From Bordetella parapertussis (GTDB lineage: Bacteria > Pseudomonadota > Gammaproteobacteria > Burkholderiales > SG8-39), in NCBI GenBank assembly GCA_945897475.1, contig CAMDFL010000028.1, forward strand, positions 1 through 35,763: 35,763 bases of DNA, read 5' to 3'. The position numbers and the translations under genes are program-made. Position 1 is the stretch's first letter. Each line of letters opens with the position of its first letter. Shown in pieces: positions 8,016-16,246 of the stretch. The notes beneath the pieces are model-generated. The model was not told the DNA's origin, searched no databases, and was given only the letters and a program-made list of their open reading frames with translations.

Positions 8016-8596
8016 TTGGCTGCGCGGCTCGCTTTATTTCGCCGCGACATTTCCACCAGGTCCCCCGGAGAGGTCCGCTGCCAGTCCCAATGAGCGGATG
8101 CCGACGCGGGTGTCGCTCTGGTAACCCCTGGATCTGACTGCATAGACAGCATCTCTACTTGCGTGCCCTCAGGCACCCATTGACCGGGTCCGACTAGGTA
8201 GGGAGCTTGCGCGGGCGGGGAAATGCGCTGCGCGTAATAAGGATTTCCTGAATGAGTATTCCCGGAATATTGAATGCCGGAATACGAATTGCCGAAATGG
8301 CTTGGGTAGTAGATAGACTGTGAACGAATCAGAACCAGAGGCCGTACAACGGGAGCCGTTCGTGCAATGGAAACCGTTCGTACAATGGAAACCGTTCGTT
8401 CAATGGGAACCATTGCCGGCACTGGCGCAGCCACTGCGGGCGCCAAGCCAAATCGAGGGCCTTGTTGTGCCTGTGCGCCGCCGATGAGCACAGCGAACGC
8501 CACGGTGAATACGAATGCCGCCCCGGCCATTGAGGCCTCCAACTTGCTTGGCCTTGCGGTTTTCATATTGATCGTCCGTCGCATAGTGATGGTCAC
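8012..8596 (-). CDS. Hypothetical secreted protein with internal repeats
   Basis: 194 residues, no family recognised. Residues up to about 44 form a signal peptide: a basic stretch, a hydrophobic run AFVFTVAFAVLIGG and cleavage after AQA. The mature part is low complexity: three tandem RT(V/A)(S/P)(I/V) repeats encoded by an 18-bp DNA repeat at 8351-8404, then a Tyr/Ser/Gly/Asn-rich section with YSGNTHSGNPYY, then a Pro-rich section. A second ATG at 8566 is an equally good start. Length and composition suggest a periplasmic or surface protein. No partner gene is evident; upstream lies a Bug-protein tail remnant. Confidence 0.6.
   Translation of the reverse strand: MTITMRRTINMKTARPSKLEASMAGAAFVFTVAFAVLIGGAQAQQGPRFGLAPAVAAPVPAMVPIERTVSIVRTVSIARTAPVVRPLVLIRSQSIYYPSHFGNSYSGIQYSGNTHSGNPYYAQRISPPAQAPYLVGPGQWVPEGTQVEMLSMQSDPGVTRATPASASAHWDWQRTSPGDLVEMSRRNKASRAAN
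8351..8404 (-). repeat. 18-bp tandem repeat inside the secreted hypothetical gene
   Basis: Three consecutive 18-bp units (8351-8368, 8369-8386, 8387-8404) share a core containing CCGTTCGT and CAAT. The length is a multiple of three, so copy-number change keeps the frame. Confidence 0.85.
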
Positions 8597-8599
8597 TGC

Positions 8600-8692
8600 T
8601 TAATGCGGTTCAATGCCGATTTTCTTGATAAATGCAGCCCAGCGTGCACGCTTATCGTCTCCAAAAGCTCTGGAATCCTTGCCTAGAAATTC
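8600..8692 (-). pseudogene. C-terminal remnant of a Bug/TctC-family protein
   Basis: Thirty codons followed by TAA encode the typical tail of Bug proteins: a Lys/Asp/Arg-rich helix, then RARWAAFIKKIGIEPH. Directly upstream in the same frame is a TGA, and nothing earlier resembles the family, so only the last tenth of a gene is left. The remnant lies in the 265-bp gap between the secreted hypothetical protein and the YVTN gene. Recognition is by family pattern only, but the Trp and the Ile-Gly-Ile ending are characteristic. Confidence 0.65.
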
Positions 8693-8861
8693 TCAATAAG
8701 TAACAAGGCAATCTACCCCTGTCCAGGCAGCGGCGCAACGATAATACGGCGTCGCAATAAAATGTTACATATGCGTTCTTCTCCATAGCAGAGAGTCGTT
8801 TCACCTATCGGAAAAATAAGCCTGTGACGGGTTTTTTTTCGCAAAACAAGGAATAGGGATC
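8693..8861. other. Intergenic region upstream of the YVTN gene
   Basis: About 170 bp, more AT-rich than its surroundings, with no reading frame I can support. It must carry the promoter of the YVTN gene, but I see no convincing -35/-10 pair. AAGGAATAGGGATC just before 8862 supplies the ribosome site. Confidence 0.4.
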
Positions 8862-9887
8862 ATGGATAAAAAGGACCAGGGACACTACACGTCGTTGTCA
8901 TCCATCGCCTGCGCCGAGCCGGGCATGGCGCCGCTGGCAGCCGCGCGCGGTGAGTTGATTGTGGTGAACAAGCTTGCTGGCAAGGTGCAGTTTTTCGATG
9001 CGGATTCGCTTGCGATGCTCAGCGAAATAGAAATGGCGAAATTTCCGCACGAAGTGGTGATCTCGCCGGATCGCAACAAAGCTTATATTTCTATCTACGG
9101 TCAGGGCGTATTCAGTAAGAATAGTGAAGCGCCGGGCCGCGAGGTGGCGATCATCGATCTGGCGAGTCGCACGCAGATCGGCACGATCGACGTATCGCCT
9201 TATCGCGCGCCGCATGGCATGGCCTTCGACAGCGATGGCGTGCTTTGGGTGTCCTGCGATGTATCCGGCGTGATCGCCGCGCTGGACGTTGAAAAACGCG
9301 AGGTGATCGCGGCGGTTACAACGGGTAGCTTCGGCATGCATTGGCTGACGGTGCTGCGCTCGAAGAACAAACTCTACGCCACCAACAAGCATTACGATTT
9401 TATCGCGGTGGTCGATACCGCTGCGCGCAAACTGGCGGCGAAGATTCCATTTCCGCAGGGCAGCGAAGGGCTGGCTTTATCGCCGGATGGTGCGCGTCTT
9501 TTCGTCATGGCGCAGCGACCGCAGCAGTTTCATGTGATCGATACCGAAGCCGACCAGGTGATTGATATCGTCCCTTTGAGCGTTTTCGCGGTGACACCCG
9601 AGGGCCGCAATCCGCAAAAGCGCGTGCAGGTATCCCCCGGCGGAGGCCACCTTTTGATTACCAGTTTCGATAGCGGCGAGATCGCCATCGCGCCGCTCGC
9701 GGATTTGCGCTCACAGACCAGGCTTGCCGTTGAGAAAGGCCCGATGGGCATCACTTTCGCCAGCGAGTCTATCGCCTATGTCATGAACCACGACCAGGGA
9801 ACGATCTCTGTGGTTGACGTGCCGGGCGCGCGTATTTTGAGAACCTTTGCCACCGCGCGCGGGCCGGAGACGCTGGGCGTTTATTGA
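8862..9887 (+). CDS. YVTN-type beta-propeller protein
   Basis: 341 residues made of repeated four-stranded blades of about 40-50 residues, each with a hydrophobic strand, an SPDG-like turn and a strand ending VID or VVD: PHEVVISPDRNKAYIS, PHGMAFDSDGVLWVS, SEGLALSPDGARLFVM, PMGITFASESIAYVM. This pattern defines the YVTN/lactonase-like seven-bladed propellers, which act as binding scaffolds, lactonases or quinohaemoprotein-like domains. There is no signal peptide, unusual for the class, so it may be cytoplasmic. An SD site (AAGGAATAGG) fixes the start. The ModA-like gene follows 100 bp later on the same strand. Substrate unknown. Confidence 0.82.
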   Translation: MDKKDQGHYTSLSSIACAEPGMAPLAAARGELIVVNKLAGKVQFFDADSLAMLSEIEMAKFPHEVVISPDRNKAYISIYGQGVFSKNSEAPGREVAIIDLASRTQIGTIDVSPYRAPHGMAFDSDGVLWVSCDVSGVIAALDVEKREVIAAVTTGSFGMHWLTVLRSKNKLYATNKHYDFIAVVDTAARKLAAKIPFPQGSEGLALSPDGARLFVMAQRPQQFHVIDTEADQVIDIVPLSVFAVTPEGRNPQKRVQVSPGGGHLLITSFDSGEIAIAPLADLRSQTRLAVEKGPMGITFASESIAYVMNHDQGTISVVDVPGARILRTFATARGPETLGVY

Positions 9888-9987
9888 GCGCTGCCGTCGC
9901 GGGTGATTGAAAAAAATCTCGATTGGCGTGGCAAGCTGGGCCAGACACATATTTCCGATGACCAGATAACGAAAAACCTTCTTCAAA

Positions 9988-10722
9988 ATGACTCACATTT
10001 CAGATGACTTCCGTGTCATGACTTCAGGCGCCTTTACGGCGGCGCACTTTGAACTCGTGGCCAGGATCGAAGCTCTCACCGGGAAAAAAGTGGTGACCGT
10101 GACCACTTCAATCGGGACGGGCGAAACATCGATTCCGAATCGCCTCAAGCGGCGCGAGCCTGTGGACATCGTGATCGTGGCGGATTCGGCCCAGCGCCAG
10201 TTCATCGATGAAGGCTATGTCCTGGCCGACAGCCCCGTTCTGATCGCAAGTTCGTCGATCGGCATCGCGGTGCGCGCGGGCGCGCCGAAGCCGGATCTGA
10301 GCTCGGCCGAAGCGCTCAGGCGACTGCTGCTCCAGGCAAATTGCATCGCCTATTCCGCCAGTGTGAGTGGAGAATACCTGACGACCGAGATCTACCAGAA
10401 GCTGGGCATTGCGGAGGAGTGCCTGAGAAAGAGCCGGCTCATCGGTGGCGGCGAGCGCACTGCTTCCGTTGTCGCACGCGGCGAAGCCGACATCGCAGTT
10501 CAGCAAATCAGCGAGCTTCGGCCGGTGCCCGGCATTGCGCATATCACGCCGTTGCCACCGGAACTTCAGAAGGTCTCGGTCTTCTCGGCTGGCGTTGCGG
10601 CATGGAGCAATGATGTCGCGCTTGCGCGCTCAGTGATTCGATTCCTTGCTTCAGCCGAAGCGGTGGAGGCGATCGAGCGAAGTGGCCTTGAGCCTGTCAA
10701 TACGGACAGTGCCTCGGCGTAA
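9988..10722 (+). CDS. ModA-like substrate-binding-domain protein without signal peptide
   Basis: 244 residues with the periplasmic-binding-protein type II fold found in molybdate/sulfate binders (SBP_bac_11 group): VMTSGAFTAAHFELVARIEALTGKKV at the start, RREPVDIVIVAD at the first domain crossover, GEADIAVQQISEL in the second domain and a C-terminal helix AVRFLASAEA-like run. No export signal exists, and an in-frame TAA at 9967-9969 blocks a longer form, so the protein appears cytoplasmic and no ABC permease or ATPase is near it. Proteins of this kind may be ligand sensors or isomerase-like. The function is not known. Confidence 0.8.
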   Translation: MTHISDDFRVMTSGAFTAAHFELVARIEALTGKKVVTVTTSIGTGETSIPNRLKRREPVDIVIVADSAQRQFIDEGYVLADSPVLIASSSIGIAVRAGAPKPDLSSAEALRRLLLQANCIAYSASVSGEYLTTEIYQKLGIAEECLRKSRLIGGGERTASVVARGEADIAVQQISELRPVPGIAHITPLPPELQKVSVFSAGVAAWSNDVALARSVIRFLASAEAVEAIERSGLEPVNTDSASA

Positions 10723-10870
10723 CTCCACTGGCCGCTGAAGGCGCTGGCGACCCGCCGGGCGAGTACCCGATCCACCTTGAGGTTTTGCGCGCGCTAAACG
10801 CGCCGCACTGCGCTCAAGGGTTCAGATGGGTAAGGTATAGCATTGACGGCAATGTCCTCGAGCGGTCTTG

Positions 10871-11737
10871 TCAGATGCTGGGTTCGGCGTCGGTTTGCAT
10901 GGACGCTGTTGCGTCCATGGCCAGCCAGCCTTCATGATCCCTTGCCCACAAGCGCACGGTCTTGCCGTCAGTTTGCGGGGCGCCACAGACGAAGAAATGA
11001 TTCATGTCGGCCATCGCCCGCATTGCCCGGAACTCGAATGTCGCGATGCGCGCCGCCGGCATTTGTTCCCGCAACAGCTCGATCAACAGCGTGGCGATAA
11101 GCGGGCCATGCACGATCGGGCCCGGATAGCCTTCGACCTCGGTCACATAGCGTCGGTCGTAATGAATGCGATGGCCGTTAAAGGTCAGTGCTGAATAGCG
11201 AAACAAGAGAACTTCGTCAGGGATCCATTTTTTTTCCCAGGCCGAGGCAGGCGCGGCCTGGGGCACTGACGTGGGGTCGCCGGGTTTTGCGGCTTCGCGA
11301 TAGACGATGTCGTGATGCTCGGTGAGCGATGGCGCGGTGGCGCCGTTGGCATGAATCTCGTGGCGCACTTTCACAAAAATCAAGGCGCCTGTTCGTCCGG
11401 ATTTTTCGCTGATGCTCTCGATAGTGGAAATCCGCCGCAACGAATCCCCTACACGTAGTGGCGAGTGAAATTGAAATTGGCCGCCGGCCCACATGCGCCG
11501 GGGCAGAGGCACCGGTGGCAGAAATCCACCGCGTTTTGCGTGGCCGTCCGGCCCGATCTCCGATTGGCGCGGCATGGGGAGGAAATACAACCAATGCCAA
11601 AGAGGCGGCAGCTCCGTTCCGACCGCAGGTCGTGCAGGATCACGGTCCAGCGTGGCCGACAAGGCCGAGAACGGCGCGGCGGTCACGACATCTTCCAGGG
11701 TTTCGCTTCGGCCTAACCAGTCGTGCAAATTAAACAT
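10871..11737 (-). CDS. MaoC-like / FAS1-type acyl-CoA hydratase (mesaconyl-CoA hydratase-like)
   Basis: 288 residues forming a double hot-dog. The N-terminal half begins MFNLHDWLGRSETLEDVV, as in mesaconyl-C4-CoA and 3-methylfumaryl-CoA hydratases and the Htd2 group. The C-terminal half carries the hydratase motif region RYSALTFNGHRIHYDRRY (residues 180-197, with Asp194 and His192) and GYPGPIVHGPL. These enzymes add water to 2-enoyl-CoA or C5-dicarboxylic-CoA esters. The start at 11737 is preferred: it matches the family start and has GAAGG just upstream; a longer frame to 11797 adds only Arg-rich sequence. It is divergent from the VOC gene at 11896. Confidence 0.82.
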   Translation of the reverse strand: MFNLHDWLGRSETLEDVVTAAPFSALSATLDRDPARPAVGTELPPLWHWLYFLPMPRQSEIGPDGHAKRGGFLPPVPLPRRMWAGGQFQFHSPLRVGDSLRRISTIESISEKSGRTGALIFVKVRHEIHANGATAPSLTEHHDIVYREAAKPGDPTSVPQAAPASAWEKKWIPDEVLLFRYSALTFNGHRIHYDRRYVTEVEGYPGPIVHGPLIATLLIELLREQMPAARIATFEFRAMRAMADMNHFFVCGAPQTDGKTVRLWARDHEGWLAMDATASMQTDAEPSI

Positions 11738-11895
11738 ATAACCTTCAGTGCGGGTTCTAACTGCGGTTTTGGCGGCCCGCCATTGTGCCACCGGCATCGC
11801 CTGTGAACGCGCGCGGACTTCGCGTCACTGTCATAATTGCGGCATCGGCAGGGCAGGTTCCGAAGGGCCCGCCACATTCAACCCAGGAGACCCAC

Positions 11896-12387
11896 ATGGA
11901 TCAGGAAGTCAAAGTCACTCCGGTGATCAAGTCAAAATTCATTTCCCACGGCACGCTCGGCTCGAAGAGTCTTGATGCGACGCGTAAATTCTACGAGGAG
12001 TTCCTCGGTCTGGAGGTGGTAAAAACCAGCCCGATCTCGATGATGGTGCGCCTGGGCAGCCACCATGTATATGCTGTGGTGCAGTCGCGCAGCTACCCCG
12101 CCATGGACCATCTGAATCACAACGGCATCGATGTCGATACCGACGCAGATGTGGATGAATCGCACCGCCTATGCGAGGAGCAGGCGGAGAAATGGGGCAT
12201 CACCAAGGTCAGCAAGCCCCGCAGCACCCATGGCACCTACTGTTTCCACTTCGTAGATCTCGACGGCAACGATTGGGAGATTCTGTCCAACCCCAAAGGT
12301 GGCTATACCTGGATCTTTGACAAGGGCGACCTCGAAGGCAAGGGCCATATGGACAAGACATTTCGCCAGGACCGGCCCGACGCCTAG
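11896..12387 (+). CDS. VOC-superfamily protein
   Basis: 163 residues. Module one has FISHGTLGSKSLDATRKFYEEFLGLEVV (His18), the middle has MDHLNHNGIDV (His72 or His75), and module two ends FVDLDGNDWEILSN (Glu128), the usual positions of the metal triad. Members are glyoxalases, dioxygenases or epimerases; substrate not predictable. CAGGAGACCCAC before 11896 sets the start. It is convergent with the amidohydrolase: the two stop codons share the palindrome CTAG, so the coding regions overlap by four bases with no terminator between them. Confidence 0.85.
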   Translation: MDQEVKVTPVIKSKFISHGTLGSKSLDATRKFYEEFLGLEVVKTSPISMMVRLGSHHVYAVVQSRSYPAMDHLNHNGIDVDTDADVDESHRLCEEQAEKWGITKVSKPRSTHGTYCFHFVDLDGNDWEILSNPKGGYTWIFDKGDLEGKGHMDKTFRQDRPDA

Positions 12388-13415
12388 GCCGCCTGCATTT
12401 CCCGCGCCGGTGCGAGTTTCGTCAAATTGCCGATAACCCGCGCGGCGTTGTCGTAGAGAATGCCAGACTTGGCCTTCTCGTCAATGCGCGCCTCTTTCAA
12501 GGCCTTCAGCGACCACTCGGTCGAAAAATCTGTGCCATCGGTGGCGAAAAATATTTTCTCCGCGCCATAAAGATCCACGCCCATCTCGATCGCGCGCGCG
12601 CCGAAGGAATTGCAATCCAGGTACAGATTGGGCTTTCTTACTTGGGTTGAGGGCAAGGGCAGATCCGGCGTGTCCATGTAGCGGCGATGGTCCATGCGCT
12701 CGATTTCGTAGGGCATGTTGCCCCCCAGATTGTGGATGTGTACGCGCAGGTCCGGATAGGCGGCCAGATAATCGGTGAAGCACAGCGTGATCATGTCCGA
12801 GGACAAGCTTGATTGCATGTCCACCGTGCCCAGACGCGGATTGGCGTTTTCGGCATCGAAGGCCACGCGCGGCCAGGTATCGCCGGGTCGCGGACCCCAA
12901 TGAATGAAAACGATGGCCTTCAATTTGTTGGCTACTTCCATCAGCGGGGCATAGGCTTTGGCATCGGCATGGGTGAGGAAGGCGTTGCCGGGCAACACCA
13001 TGCCGATCACGCCGGGCAGCGACATCGCGCGCCTCAACTCTTCACCGGCGACTGTCAGATCGGCAAGCGGCAGAGAGGCATAGCCCGCGAATCGTCCCGG
13101 ATTCTTCTGGCAGATGGCAGTGAGCGCGTCGTTGTGAATCTTGCATAAGGGCAGAGATTCCTCGACCGGCAGCCGCTCGATCCATTGCAGTTGCCCGAAT
13201 AGAGACAACACGGCGGTGGAAATGCCATAGCGATCCATGGACACAAGCCGCGCATCCATGTCGTCGAACATGGTGTGCGCCGGCACCGAACGGCGATGGT
13301 CGCGATAGATCTCGTGGCCCTCGGCGCTGGTCTCGATGAGCGGCGGCTTCGCGCGTTTCTTCATAGCATCGGCCAGAGCCTGGGGGCGCCAATGGGCGTG
13401 CATGTCGATGATCAT
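12384..13415 (-). CDS. ACMSD-type amidohydrolase (decarboxylase/hydratase group)
   Basis: 343 residues of the amidohydrolase superfamily, aminocarboxymuconate-semialdehyde-decarboxylase-like branch. Metal-site residues visible: MIIDMHAHW (His6, His8), IHWGPRPG (His172), VHIHNLGG (His228) and FFATDGTDFS (Asp293). Relatives remove CO2 from carboxymuconates or hydroxybenzoates, or hydrate oxalomesaconate, all fitting aromatic catabolism. The start at 13415 has AGGAGACCCGAC upstream. The same frame stays open for about 79 more codons upstream of it; I do not recognise that stretch and treat it as untranslated. Confidence 0.88.
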   Translation of the reverse strand: MIIDMHAHWRPQALADAMKKRAKPPLIETSAEGHEIYRDHRRSVPAHTMFDDMDARLVSMDRYGISTAVLSLFGQLQWIERLPVEESLPLCKIHNDALTAICQKNPGRFAGYASLPLADLTVAGEELRRAMSLPGVIGMVLPGNAFLTHADAKAYAPLMEVANKLKAIVFIHWGPRPGDTWPRVAFDAENANPRLGTVDMQSSLSSDMITLCFTDYLAAYPDLRVHIHNLGGNMPYEIERMDHRRYMDTPDLPLPSTQVRKPNLYLDCNSFGARAIEMGVDLYGAEKIFFATDGTDFSTEWSLKALKEARIDEKAKSGILYDNAARVIGNLTKLAPAREMQAA

Positions 13416-13711
13416 GTCGGGTCTCCTGGTTGCGAATGCGCCGATTCTATCCGCCATTGACGATTGCATGGCGGCGCGTGGTACGACAACATTACGCAGC
13501 GAGCCGAACAGGTCCCATCCCTTGGGCGTAAATGCCGAGATCTTCCCGCCAATCTCATTGAAGCCAATGCCGCAATAGGGCTTTGCCGCCGTGCCAGAGT
13601 CACCCTGTCTGCACGCCCTCCGAGGGCGCCATATGTCAAGCCCGAGATGCCACTAATATGTCAGAACATCTAGGCTTCATGCTGTCAGGGAATTTGGGCT
13701 GCCCAGGGCAT
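13416..13711. other. Intergenic region between the amidohydrolase and DUF1415 genes
   Basis: 296 bp. On the reverse strand, in frame with the amidohydrolase, it encodes a natural-looking segment (GIGFNEIGGKISAFTP at about 13570-13520), possibly a remnant of a lost gene. It also holds a compact inverted repeat CGCCCTC/GAGGGCG at 13614-13628 without a T-run. No complete gene is supported. Confidence 0.4.
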
Positions 13712-14290
13712 TCAATGCTTTCCGCCGGAGCGTGCGGCGACGCCCAATGCCAGCCATCCTGCGACGCCCAATTTTCGCAAGGTGGCGATGTTCCGCTCGT
13801 AGATGCGCTTGGCGTCGGGGAAGGCCGCAACGGCCGTGTCCACGTCGGCCTCGCGCAGCAGGTGCAGGGTGGGGTAGGGCGAACGATTGGTGCAATTGAT
13901 GACGTTCTCAGGAGTCGTTTTCGAGAACTGGTATTGTGGGTGGAAGCTGGCCACCTGTATTACGCCTTCGAGATCCATCTCCACGATCAGCTCATCGGCC
14001 AATTCGAGGAAATCGTTGTAATCGAGAAAATGGGTCAAAACCCCGGGGTGGATCAGCAAAGTGGTGGCGATCTCTTCGGCAGACGCAATATTCAGTTTGT
14101 TCAACTCTCGCCTAAGGTCCTCGATAAGCGATTGGGTTGTTTGGGCGTCGCTCACCACGTAGCGAATCTGCTCTTTGACAAAGACCGCCTTGGCGAAAGG
14201 GCACAGATTCAGGCCGATGACTGCTCGCTCGACCCAGGTACGCGTTGCGGCAATCACTTCGGTAGTCGATTCATCGGATGCAGGTGTCAT
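13712..14290 (-). CDS. DUF1415 family protein
   Basis: 192 residues matching the conserved uncharacterised family DUF1415: TRTWVERAVIGLNLCPFAKAV near the start (a conserved Cys-Pro-Phe), VASFHPQYQF in the middle and NRSPYPTLHLLRE towards the C-terminus. Full length for the family. It is common in beta- and gammaproteobacteria; I know of no proven function. It is transcribed away from the FAH gene across a 117-bp gap. Confidence 0.88.
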   Translation of the reverse strand: MTPASDESTTEVIAATRTWVERAVIGLNLCPFAKAVFVKEQIRYVVSDAQTTQSLIEDLRRELNKLNIASAEEIATTLLIHPGVLTHFLDYNDFLELADELIVEMDLEGVIQVASFHPQYQFSKTTPENVINCTNRSPYPTLHLLREADVDTAVAAFPDAKRIYERNIATLRKLGVAGWLALGVAARSGGKH

Positions 14291-14407
14291 GAAGAGGGGT
14301 TTTCGTAAAAATGAAGCAGGGTAGGGAAACGTTATTTCTCGCGTATTTTATCCGTTCACGAAACAAGGCTATCATCTGCAATTCCACCGATATGCATAGG
14401 ATGATTC

Positions 14408-15115
14408 GTGAGCACGCAAAAATTTGTTATTGATCCCCCAGCCCAAGCCGCCATCGCCGTTGAAGGCTCGGATGCGCTGTTTCCGGTTCGCCGCATCTGG
14501 TGCGTGGGTCGCAATTACGCCGACCACGCGCGTGAAATGGGCCATGATCCCAATCGCGAGCCGCCATTTTTTTTCGCTAAGCCTTCTGATGCGGTGATAC
14601 CCAACCATGCGACGCTGGCCTATCCGGCCCAGACCAAGGATTTGCACCATGAGATCGAATTGGTGGTTTGCATCGGCAAGGGTGGGCGCGATATTCCGGT
14701 GGCGAAAGCGCTGGATCATGTCTTTGGTTACGCAGTGGGCCTGGACATGACGCGCCGCGATCTGCAAACCCAGGCGAAAAACATGCAACGCCCTTGGGAG
14801 ATGGGCAAGAGCTTCGATGAATCCTGCCCGGTGTCAGCGGTCCAGCCGGCCTCAAAAATCGGGCATCCGGTCAAGGGTGCAATCTGGCTGAAGGTCAACG
14901 GTCAGACAAAACAAATTGGCGATCTGAATCAGCAGATTTGGCCGGTGGACGAGGCCGTGGCGTTTCTTTCGACTTTCGTTGAACTCGCCCCTGGCGACAT
15001 CATCATGAACGGCACGCCGGCCGGTGTCGGCCCGTGCGTGGCGGGCGACAAGCTCGAAGGGCATATCGATGGTGTTGGCGATTTGGTGGTGAGTTACACG
15101 GCGGCGGTAAAGTAG
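14408..15115 (+). CDS. Fumarylacetoacetate hydrolase-family protein, fumarylpyruvate-hydrolase-like
   Basis: 235 residues. FPVRRIWCVGRNYADHAREMG (25-45) is typical of NagK-type fumarylpyruvate hydrolases of the gentisate pathway. The divalent metal site is visible as HHEIELVV (Glu82, Glu84) and GLDMTRRDLQ (Asp113), and GTPAGVGP closes the active site. The reaction would be hydrolytic C-C cleavage of a 2,4-dioxo or fumaryl-pyruvate product, giving fumarate plus pyruvate if NagK-like. GTG start at 14408; no strong SD is visible. No gentisate dioxygenase or maleylpyruvate isomerase is present in the window. The 3' end lies in a 76-bp tandem duplication. Confidence 0.85.
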   Translation: MSTQKFVIDPPAQAAIAVEGSDALFPVRRIWCVGRNYADHAREMGHDPNREPPFFFAKPSDAVIPNHATLAYPAQTKDLHHEIELVVCIGKGGRDIPVAKALDHVFGYAVGLDMTRRDLQTQAKNMQRPWEMGKSFDESCPVSAVQPASKIGHPVKGAIWLKVNGQTKQIGDLNQQIWPVDEAVAFLSTFVELAPGDIIMNGTPAGVGPCVAGDKLEGHIDGVGDLVVSYTAAVK

Positions 15116-15218
15116 CATCGCGTCGCATAAGAAAAAATTGGACGATGGTGTTGGCTATTTGGTGGTGAGTTACACGGCGGCGGTAAAGTAGCGTCCCGCC
15201 GCATAAGAAAAAATTCGG
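15067..15218 (+). repeat. 76-bp tandem duplication covering the FAH gene 3' end
   Basis: Copy one (15067-15142) holds the last 16 codons of the FAH gene plus 27 bp of downstream DNA. Copy two (15143-15218) repeats it with about six differences and therefore carries a second untranslated copy of the gene tail and stop codon. It ends at the GGAGGAGG site of the next Bug gene. Confidence 0.95.
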
Positions 15219-15229
15219 AGGAGGACACG

Positions 15230-16201
15230 ATGATCCGCAAATTGATGGGTATTGCGTTGCCGTTGTTGCTCGCGCCTTTGATCCAACCAGCCTTAGCGCA
15301 GAACTACCCGGTGAAGCCGGTTCGCATGGTGATCGCTTTCCCGCCGGGCGGTTCGACCGACATTGTCGGGCGACTTGTCGCGCAGAAATTGAGCGAACGC
15401 CTCGGCCAACCGGTTCCGGTGGAAAACCGCGGTGGTGCGGGTGGCACCATCGGCACCGAAGCGGTGGCCAAGGCCGCGCCCGACGGCTATACCATCACGC
15501 TGGCCACAACCAGCACCCACGTGGTGGCCCCGGCGGCGTACCCGAAATTGGCTTATGACGCTCTCCGCGATTTCGCTCCGGTTTCCTTGGTCGCGGTGAC
15601 GCCTTACCTGTTGGTGGTGAATCCGGGCTTTCCGGCAAAAACGGTGCGGGAGTTGGTATCCCACCTGAAAATACGGCCAGGCCAATACAACTACGCCTCT
15701 GCTGGGGCAGGTTCGACCACGCAAATCGCCATGGAAATGCTGAAGCTCGCGGCGGGACTGTTTGTTGTTCACATTCCCTATAACGGTAATGCCCCCGCTG
15801 GCACCGCCGTGGTGGCCGGGCAGGTTGAAATCCTGTTCGGCAGCATGCCGGCCGTGTTGCCTTTGGCGAAAGGGGGCCGGGTGCGCGCAATCGCGGTGGG
15901 CACACTCAAGCGCTCGCCCGCGATGCCCGAGGTGCCTACCGTTGCGGAATCCGGCTTCCCGGGATTCGATGCATCGCTATGGCTTGCTGTAATGACCCCG
16001 GCAGGTGTGCCGGCGCCAATACTTGGACGCCTGCACCAGGAAGTTCTTACCATCATCGGCAACAAAGACAACGCGGCGGCGCTGGACAAGGCCGGCGCCG
16101 AAGCGATCACCAGCACGCCGGCAGAATTGACCGCTCTGATTCGCGATGGAGTCGAAAAATATTCCAAGGTGATCAAAGAAGCAAACATCAAGGTTGATTA
16201 G
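15230..16201 (+). CDS. Bug/TctC-family periplasmic substrate-binding protein
   Basis: 323 residues. A signal peptide ends at PALAQN; the mature protein starts YPVKPVRMVIAFPPGGSTD, the Bug signature with the ligand-contacting Asp, followed by ENRGGAGGTIG, DGYTITLAT, and PTVAESGFPGFD, all typical. Length is normal. Bug proteins bind carboxylates or aromatic acids in the periplasm; some feed TctAB transporters, many are orphans used in sensing or uptake. No tctA or tctB gene is present in the window. GGAGGAGGACACG precedes the ATG. Its closeness to the FAH gene hints at a linked substrate. Confidence 0.92.
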   Translation: MIRKLMGIALPLLLAPLIQPALAQNYPVKPVRMVIAFPPGGSTDIVGRLVAQKLSERLGQPVPVENRGGAGGTIGTEAVAKAAPDGYTITLATTSTHVVAPAAYPKLAYDALRDFAPVSLVAVTPYLLVVNPGFPAKTVRELVSHLKIRPGQYNYASAGAGSTTQIAMEMLKLAAGLFVVHIPYNGNAPAGTAVVAGQVEILFGSMPAVLPLAKGGRVRAIAVGTLKRSPAMPEVPTVAESGFPGFDASLWLAVMTPAGVPAPILGRLHQEVLTIIGNKDNAAALDKAGAEAITSTPAELTALIRDGVEKYSKVIKEANIKVD

Positions 16202-16246
16202 GCGAAAAAGAGGCAGGGCCCGTTTCGTTTGATCGGAGGATAGCTG

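Noticed and set aside
9940..10005. THISDD encoded twice, before and at the start of the ModA-like gene
   Set aside because: Six residues match but the DNA differs and flanks do not align; chance or very old duplication cannot be told apart.
12384..12387. Shared CTAG stop palindrome as a regulatory element
   Set aside because: Simply the overlap of two convergent TAG stops; no further symmetry around it.
13614..13628. CGCCCTC/GAGGGCG inverted repeat as a terminator
   Set aside because: Loop is one base and no T-run follows on either strand, so intrinsic termination is not supported.
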